In this document: positions 1 through 4,914 of the stretch, piece by piece
Layout of the letters: each line of letters begins with the position of its first letter
Position numbering within the stretch: the first letter of the stretch is position 1
Made by a program: the position numbers and the translations under genes
Origin: Saprospiraceae bacterium
Lineage (GTDB): Bacteria; Bacteroidota; Bacteroidia; Chitinophagales; Saprospiraceae
DNA: 6,738 nt
Direction of reading: 5' to 3'
Assembly (NCBI GenBank): GCA_027009605.1
Contig: JALVCY010000666.1
Coordinates: forward strand, 1-6,738
Notes under the pieces: model-generated
Told to the model about the DNA's origin: nothing
What the model saw: only the letters and a program-made list of their open reading frames with translations
The model's database searches: none

Positions 1-816
1 CAAAGAGCGCAGCGAGTTTGTGACCGCAATTACCACTCCCGAATAAATTCGGAAGTACCAGCCGTTGACAGCACCGTTGGTAGCAGCCAAATTCATTTGG
101 CTGGCCACAAAGAGCGCAGCGAGTTTGTGACCGCAATTACCACTCCCGAATAAATTCGGAAGTACCAGCCGTTGACAGCACCGTTGGTAGCAGCCAAATT
201 CATTTGGCTGGCCACAAAGAGCGCAGCGAGTTTGGGGCAACACTTATCCACTCCCGAATAAATTCGGAAGTACCAGCCGTTGACAGCACCGTTGGTAGCA
301 GCCAAATTCATTTGGCTGGCCACAAAGAGCGCAGCGAGTTTGTGACCGCACTCACCACTCCCGAATAAATTCGGAAGTACCAGCCGTTGACAGCACCGTT
401 GGTAGCAGCCAAATTCATTTGGCTGGCCACAAAGAGCGCAGCGAGTTTGGGGCAACACTTATCCACTCCCGAATAAATTCGGAAGTACCAGCCGTTGACA
501 GCAGCCCTTGGTAGCAGCCAAATTTATTTGGCTGGGCACAAAGAGCGCAGCGAGTTTGTAACAACAGTCACATCACTCCCGAATAAATTCGGAAGTACCA
601 GCCGTTGACAGCAGAGTTGGTAGCAGCCAAATTTATTTGGCTGAACACAAAGAGCGCAGCGAGTTTGTGACCGCAATTACCACTCCCGAATAAATTCGGA
701 AGTACCAGCCGTTGACAGCAGAGTTGGTAGCAGCCAAATTCATTTGGCTGGCCACAAAGAGCGCAGCGAATTTGTGGCTACACTTACCCCACTCCCGAAT
801 AAATTCGGAAGTACCA
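1..816. repeat. Tandem array of 107-109 bp palindrome-rich units (array 1)
   Basis: Units begin with CAAAGAGCGCAGCGA at 1, 108, 215, 323, 430, 539, 648 and 755, giving seven full copies and a last partial copy ending at about 816. The left end is cut by the window. Each unit holds three inverted repeats, given here for the first copies. IR-A at 35-56 has stem ACTnCCGAAT/ATTCGGnAGT with a 2-base loop and one mismatch. IR-B at 84-103 has a perfect 9-bp stem CAGCCAAAT/ATTTGGCTG with a 2-base loop. IR-C at 106-129 pairs CACAAA with TTTGTG, and is broken in the third and fifth copies. GGTAG directly precedes IR-B, and GGTACT heads IR-A on the other strand, so the two main palindromes face each other like a BIME. 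A 14-16 base segment after IR-C varies between copies. Unit lengths are mostly not multiples of three, so reading frames across it are not conserved. It fills the region downstream of hypE and I see no gene in it. Confidence 0.95.
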
Positions 817-827
817 ACCCACCCAAC

Positions 828-1883
828 CTAACAAATCCTAGGCAACTGCTCACCAATCTGCATACTCACCACTCGCTTACCCCCTAAAGCATTGGTTGTC
901 AACACCTTGCCGGCATAGTCTTCCGTAACTGTACCAATAATCGCCGCATGGCTACATTTCTCAAATTGGCGCATTTCTGCTACTATTGCATCAGCGGAAT
1001 CCGGTTTTACGATGGCAATAAAAACACCTTCATTAGCAGTATAAAGTGGATCTAAACCTAGAATTTCGCAAGCTGCAGCGACTTGACTGTTGATAGGAAT
1101 CAATTCATTATCCAGACTAATTCCGAGTTGGGTATCTCGTGCTATTTCGTTAAGTGTCGAAGCCAATCCACCACGGGTTGGGTCTCTCAACAATTTAATA
1201 TCCGCCCCAAAATGTTCGACTAACGATATGACCACATCATTCAAATGGGTGGTATCACTTTGAATGGTGGTCTCAAATTCTAATCCTTTACGTACCGATA
1301 AAATGGCCATTCCATGAGTCGCAATTTGGTGACTAACAATTATTTTATCACCGGCTTGGATACGCTCAATGGAAATATTGGCTTTCGGATGCATAGAGCC
1401 AATACCCGTCGTATTAATAAAAATCTTATCACCACTCCCCCGCTCTACGACTTTGGTATCTCCGGTGACGACTTGTACGCCGGCTTTTTCACAAGCATAT
1501 TTGATGGAAACTAGAATGTCCCAGAATTCTGTCATCGGCAGGCCTTCTTCCAAAATAAAACTCAGGGACAAATACTTTGGAATAGCTCCACACATCGCCA
1601 CATCATTGACGGTACCATTGACCGCCAATTCTCCTATATCTCCACCCGGAAAAAAGGTAGGTGAAATCACAAAGCTATCGGTCGAAAAGGCAATCGGGCC
1701 TTCTACATTAAGAATCGCCCCATCATGCCGCTTGTCCAAAGTCTCATTTTTAAGAATATCAAAGACTCCGGTGTCCAACAATTTATTGGTCAGCAATCCC
1801 CCACTCCCATGCCCCAAAGTGATGATGTCAAAATCAAATTTTGGCATGGGGCATTGTAAATGCATTTTTCTTTTTGTCGTCAT
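828..1883 (-). CDS. hypE: HypE, carbamoyl dehydratase for [NiFe]-hydrogenase cyanide ligands
   Basis: HypE is a cytoplasmic maturation factor. HypF carbamoylates its C-terminal cysteine, HypE dehydrates this with ATP to a thiocyanate, and the cyanide is passed to iron on the HypC-HypD complex (established for the family). The 351-residue protein has the full PurM/HypE layout. HGSGG is at 25-29, and the nucleotide-binding stretch FSTDS to NGTVNDVAMCGA spans 66-100. VTGDTKVV is at 139-146, RDPTRGGLA at 233-241 and LDPLYTANEG at 277-286. It ends in PRIC, so the substrate cysteine is C351 and the gene is intact. The start chosen is the ATG at 1883, because it overlaps the TPR gene stop as ATGA, the usual arrangement for translational coupling. 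Met7 and Met13 are alternatives that would still keep every motif. It carries no copy of the TTTTGCGCAAGC motif seen in its neighbours. Array 1 begins 11 bp after its TAG stop. Confidence 0.97.
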   Translation of the reverse strand: MTTKRKMHLQCPMPKFDFDIITLGHGSGGLLTNKLLDTGVFDILKNETLDKRHDGAILNVEGPIAFSTDSFVISPTFFPGGDIGELAVNGTVNDVAMCGAIPKYLSLSFILEEGLPMTEFWDILVSIKYACEKAGVQVVTGDTKVVERGSGDKIFINTTGIGSMHPKANISIERIQAGDKIIVSHQIATHGMAILSVRKGLEFETTIQSDTTHLNDVVISLVEHFGADIKLLRDPTRGGLASTLNEIARDTQLGISLDNELIPINSQVAAACEILGLDPLYTANEGVFIAIVKPDSADAIVAEMRQFEKCSHAAIIGTVTEDYAGKVLTTNALGGKRVVSMQIGEQLPRIC

Positions 1884-3718
1884 TTTTCGTCCATTTTTAA
1901 TCCCAACTCATTGAGTTCTCGATCCACAAAAATTCTGAATTTTACAGGGTCATAATTTTTAATTAATCTGTCGTAAATTTCCTTGGCTTCTCGGGGTTGA
2001 CCTTCCAATAACCGGACATAGATTTCTTTGGTCACTAAGTTTGGATTTTCCGTATCAAACACTAATCCTTTGGTAATATTTTTTTGCGCAAGCGCCGGAG
2101 ATTGAGCTCTCAACGCCAACCAAGCCATCTCTGTATAAGTCCTTGATAATCTTTCACTTACGGCCTTACTATTCGGAAATTTTTCTTTTGCGGAAGCATA
2201 TAAATCAATAATTTCTTCGTACCGCTCCAACCGCTTTTCAATATCCTTGACGGTCACCGCATCATCCGCTATCGCAGCCGCCTTCAAATCCATATCTCTC
2301 AACACTAAAGTCACTTCTTCTATGTCCGAAAAAAAGGCTTTGAAATACTCAATATCACCCAACATATTCTTGATAGAAGGTGGCATCTGTTTTTCTTCAT
2401 ATTTGGCTAAGCGCTCTATACTGTCTGCCAACAATTTTTCGGCGGGTTCTTTGTAGGTCATATCTACTTTAGACTCCATAACCGTCTGATACATGGTCAC
2501 CAAATTCATCTGCGTCACACACACATCAAAATCAAAAGCAGCAGGTTCTTTGTCGGCTAATTTTTGCCGAATGGCCAATGCTTGTTTATAATATTTTTCG
2601 GCTTGCGCAAAAGACTTATTCTCGTCATAAAGCACACCCAAATTGTGGAGTGTAGTCGCCAAATAATGGGTAAATGTCTCCGGATGTTCATCCGCCAAAT
2701 GATTATAGACTTCGAGTGCTTTTAGATAGTAGGATTCTGCTTCCTTTACGTCTTTAACAGTAATATTTTTTTCTTCTTCCGTCGCCACCGTAACTTGATC
2801 AATCCCCAACAATCCAAAGCCGGACAAAAAACCGCGATCCGAAAACAAATCATCCTCCGGAGTCCAAGAATCCGCAAAAATATTTCCCAAGCTATTTAGC
2901 GAAGCGGCATAATATGGCAAAAAAGTATCGGGATTTTGGTCAGCTAAAATTTTATATTCTTGGATGGTTTGTTTAAAATTTTTCTTGGCATCGGATAGTT
3001 GCCCACCAATCCGATTGACCACACCCAAATTATTTAAAACAGAAGCCAAATAAGGGCGGTATTCATTCGGATGTTTTTCCATTAATTTTTCATACCAAAT
3101 CTTCGCTTTAAAATAAAAATTTCGAGACTCCGGAATCTTATTTTGCTCCGACGCAATAGCACCCAATTGGAAGTAGCTCATGGCCATTAAAGGCTGAGCC
3201 AAATGTGGCTTTACCGGCTCCAGTTCTTCATACAACCGAATGACTTCTTCATACAGTTTTCGAGCCTGAAAATAATCAGGTTTCAAGAAGTAAGCCCCAG
3301 CCAACGAGTAAATCGTATTCGCCAAATGCTCCTTATACTTCTCCGGTTCTGCATCCGAAATATCTCTCAATATCATCAAAGCATCCTTATGCGCTTGGAT
3401 GGCTTTAGGCAAGTCCTTATTCGCATAAAGTGTCGCTAAGTTGTTGAGTACCACGGCTTTATTGGCTAGTAATTTTTGCGCAAGCGCTTCATCCAATCCA
3501 TCATGTAAGTCAATGGATTGCTCAAAAAAACGGGTGGCTTCATCGGAAGCGCCCAATTCGGCATTGACTCGTCCCATCAAATTTAGGATGTCTATTTTCT
3601 GCGCCGTATGCGGTGCTAATTTTAATGCTTGCGCAAAATGATTAATGGCTTCTTCATATTGTGCGTCTTTCAACAGGACGTTGGCCACGGAGACATGTTC
3701 ATCAAAAGTTCTTCTCAT
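1880..3718 (-). CDS. Large cytoplasmic TPR-repeat protein of unknown role
   Basis: The reading frame opens with GTG at 3745 (621 residues). An in-frame ATG at codon 10 (3718, 612 residues) starts MRRTFDEH and is preferred here because it is ATG and loses no recognisable domain; neither start has a Shine-Dalgarno site. Residue numbers below count from the GTG. No signal peptide or membrane segment is visible, so it is probably cytosolic. At least eight TPR-like helical pairs can be read: about 17-46, 52-83, 95-128, 141-176, 185-225, 233-274, 278-355 and 361-402. Several follow a roughly 42-residue pattern (LAxxLNNLG then AxxxYxxALxxYxxLAxxxP), as in kinesin-light-chain-like TPRs. The repeat at 278-355 is split by about 40 extra residues (292-331, rich in D, F, G, E). 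A more divergent helical region follows, with another TPR-like pair near 530-597. It probably binds protein partners. The 4-bp overlap with hypE hints at a link to hydrogenase maturation, which is inference only. Confidence 0.9.
   Translation of the reverse strand: MRRTFDEHVSVANVLLKDAQYEEAINHFAQALKLAPHTAQKIDILNLMGRVNAELGASDEATRFFEQSIDLHDGLDEALAQKLLANKAVVLNNLATLYANKDLPKAIQAHKDALMILRDISDAEPEKYKEHLANTIYSLAGAYFLKPDYFQARKLYEEVIRLYEELEPVKPHLAQPLMAMSYFQLGAIASEQNKIPESRNFYFKAKIWYEKLMEKHPNEYRPYLASVLNNLGVVNRIGGQLSDAKKNFKQTIQEYKILADQNPDTFLPYYAASLNSLGNIFADSWTPEDDLFSDRGFLSGFGLLGIDQVTVATEEEKNITVKDVKEAESYYLKALEVYNHLADEHPETFTHYLATTLHNLGVLYDENKSFAQAEKYYKQALAIRQKLADKEPAAFDFDVCVTQMNLVTMYQTVMESKVDMTYKEPAEKLLADSIERLAKYEEKQMPPSIKNMLGDIEYFKAFFSDIEEVTLVLRDMDLKAAAIADDAVTVKDIEKRLERYEEIIDLYASAKEKFPNSKAVSERLSRTYTEMAWLALRAQSPALAQKNITKGLVFDTENPNLVTKEIYVRLLEGQPREAKEIYDRLIKNYDPVKFRIFVDRELNELGLKMDEK
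2082..2093 (+). repeat. 12-mer motif TTTTGCGCAAGC, copy 1
   Basis: Exact match on the plus strand with palindromic core TTGCGCAA at 2084-2091. It lies in the TPR gene, where it encodes LAQK (552-555, counted from the GTG). Confidence 0.85.
2601..2612 (-). repeat. 12-mer motif TTTTGCGCAAGC, copy 2
   Basis: Exact match on the minus strand, core 2603-2610. In the TPR gene it encodes FAQA (379-382). Confidence 0.85.
3474..3485 (+). repeat. 12-mer motif TTTTGCGCAAGC, copy 3
   Basis: Exact match on the plus strand, core 3476-3483. In the TPR gene it encodes LAQK (88-91). Confidence 0.85.
3627..3638 (-). repeat. 12-mer motif TTTTGCGCAAGC, copy 4
   Basis: Exact match on the minus strand, core 3629-3636. 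In the TPR gene it encodes FAQA (37-40). Confidence 0.85.
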
Positions 3719-3786
3719 TTCTTGATTTTTTCTTGGTGATTTCACCCAATCAGGCTACAAATTCACAAACTATTATTACAAATTCT

Positions 3787-4440
3787 TTAAAGGTTATTTT
3801 GCAAGATATGCAGGTATTCATTTTTTGATATTTCCGACAAACCAATATCAATAGTCGCAGTCGTATCCCGATGCAAATCCATCAGCACGACTCCTTCTTT
3901 TTCCAAGTTTTGCGCAAGCGTAATCAACGCCATTTCCGCAGCATAATCATCATCCCCACACACGTGCTCACAAAAAAAGATTTGATTTATTTTAGTCCCA
4001 AAAGCAGCCCCAACCACCCTATCATCCTTCCACACCTGAACACTTCGCACAAAACCTTTTTGATTCAGTTCTTGATAGGCTTGCGCAAAAAGGCCGGTAA
4101 TCCAACCCGGATACATGGGCTTCGCATTTTCGATACGCTCACAAAAAGCCAGTCCTTGGGCAAAATCTTCTTGAGTTGTCACCTTATAAGGCGCAAATTG
4201 CAACGAATCTTTCACATAACCGGGCACATCCAATCGCTCCGGATACAACACCACGCGCGGATCCGGCGAATACCACTTTAAAGGATCCATCGGCCCGGCC
4301 CACAAAAAGACCCCGGAACGGTAGCCTTCCAGCAACCATTCTGCGGTGATATCACCTCCTTCGGCCAATAATCCATCCGCATCAGCAAAATGTGCCGGCG
4401 GGAACTTTACTTCGTCTTTTCCAATTGTAAAAAAAGGCAT
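3787..4440 (-). CDS. aat: Leucyl/phenylalanyl-tRNA-protein transferase, divergent
   Basis: Aat moves Leu or Phe from aminoacyl-tRNA to proteins with N-terminal Arg or Lys, marking them for ClpS/ClpAP degradation in the bacterial N-end rule pathway. The 217-residue product shows family hallmarks in order: FPP at 13-15, DGLLAEGGDIT at 22-32, YRSGVFLW at 40-47, KWYSPDPRVVLYPE at 55-68, PGWITG at 111-116 and SVQVWKDDRVVGAAFG at 133-148. The C-terminal half departs from the norm. The usual FFGESMFS reads FFCEHVCG (155-162), keeping the Glu (E158), and the usual DxQ reads DLH (188-190), so the Gln matching E. coli Gln188 appears to be His190. Activity may differ, or this may be a paralogue. The ATG at 4440 is chosen because family homology starts there. 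The frame stays open to 4638, but that extension merely reads through array 2. The start lacks a clear Shine-Dalgarno site (AGAGAAG abuts the ATG). The TPR gene follows after 41-68 bp. Confidence 0.9.
   Translation of the reverse strand: MPFFTIGKDEVKFPPAHFADADGLLAEGGDITAEWLLEGYRSGVFLWAGPMDPLKWYSPDPRVVLYPERLDVPGYVKDSLQFAPYKVTTQEDFAQGLAFCERIENAKPMYPGWITGLFAQAYQELNQKGFVRSVQVWKDDRVVGAAFGTKINQIFFCEHVCGDDDYAAEMALITLAQNLEKEGVVLMDLHRDTTATIDIGLSEISKNEYLHILQNNL
3908..3919 (+). repeat. 12-mer motif TTTTGCGCAAGC, copy 5
   Basis: Exact match on the plus strand, core 3910-3917. In aat it encodes LAQN (175-178). Confidence 0.85.
4079..4090 (-). repeat. 12-mer motif TTTTGCGCAAGC, copy 6
   Basis: Exact match on the minus strand, core 4081-4088. 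In aat it encodes FAQA (118-121). Confidence 0.85.
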
Positions 4441-4486
4441 CTTCTCTTTTTTTGGGGACAATATACGAATTTTTTGGGACGTGGGT
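4441..4486 (-). other. Short aat upstream leader between array 2 and the aat start
   Basis: This is the only non-repetitive sequence upstream of aat. It contains TATATT (minus strand, about 4466-4461), which resembles a -10 box, but no matching -35 or Bacteroidota -33 TTG element is evident at the proper distance. A promoter here is therefore only a possibility; aat could instead be read from hypX through the array. Confidence 0.25.
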
Positions 4487-4903
4487 GTTGGTACTTCCGA
4501 ATTCATTCGGAAGGAGATGGGCGCTTTTCGCCAAATAAATTTGGCGCTACCAAACGTTGGTACTCCCGAATTTATTCGGGAGATGCTGGTTTTCTTTTTG
4601 TGGATTTCTTTTTCGCCAAATAAATTTGACGATACCAATCAGACAGCCAAATAAATTTGGCGCTACCAAACGTTGGTACTCCCGAATTTATTCGGGAGAT
4701 GCTGGTTTCCTTTTTGTGGATTTCTTTTTCGCCAAATAAATTTGACGATACCAATCAGACAGCCAAATAAATTTGGCGCTACCAAACGTTGGTACTCCCG
4801 AATTTATTCGGGAGATGCTGGTTTCCTTTTTGTGGATTTCTTTTTCGCCAAATAAATTTGACGATACCAATCAGACAGCCAAATAAATTTGGCGCTACCA
4901 AAC
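4487..4903. repeat. Tandem array of 116-bp palindrome-rich units plus one short derivative (array 2)
   Basis: Three units of exactly 116 bp start at 4556, 4672 and 4788 and end at 4903. They differ at one base (T at 4593, C at 4709 and the matching base of copy three). A related 69-bp piece at 4487-4555 holds the two outer palindromes without the middle segment. Each unit runs GTTGGTA, palindrome CTCCCGAAT/ATTCGGGAG, a T-rich stretch, two further palindromes with core CCAAAT or TCAAAT and ATTTGG or ATTTGA, then TACCAAAC. The unit ends are thus inverted (GTTGGTA and TACCAAAC). The cores and GGTA heads match those of array 1. It fills the gap between hypX and aat, ending 11 bp from the hypX TAG. 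The period is not a multiple of three, and the repeated 60-residue frames on both strands are artefacts. Confidence 0.95.
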
Positions 4904-4914
4904 AGCTATCGGGC

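Noticed and set aside
93..458. A 121-codon minus-strand open frame within array 1
   Set aside because: It is made only of repeat units. The 107-bp period shifts frame, so the same peptide is not kept from copy to copy, and no independent coding signal exists.
1..816. CRISPR array
   Set aside because: The conserved part is about 90 bp and the variable part only 14-16 bp with recurring variants, the reverse of CRISPR proportions. No cas gene is nearby.
828..1883. Selenophosphate synthetase, ThiL or PurM instead of HypE
   Set aside because: These share the fold, but the HGSGG start and the terminal PRIC cysteine are specific to HypE.
1369..1914. Plus-strand frame of 181 codons opposite hypE
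   Set aside because: It is antisense to a gene with complete family motifs and its product has no recognisable feature.
3746..3786. Promoter between aat and the TPR gene
   Set aside because: A TAATAGTTTG-like stretch is near the Bacteroidota TAnnTTTG box, but spacing within the box is wrong and no -33 element is evident.
4441..4638. N-terminal extension of aat by 66 codons
   Set aside because: The extra residues are translated palindromic repeats; family homology begins right after the ATG at 4440.
4487..4903. Intrinsic terminator for hypX
   Set aside because: On the minus strand the hairpins are not followed by a run of T, so Rho-independent termination is not supported, although hairpin effects on RNA are possible.
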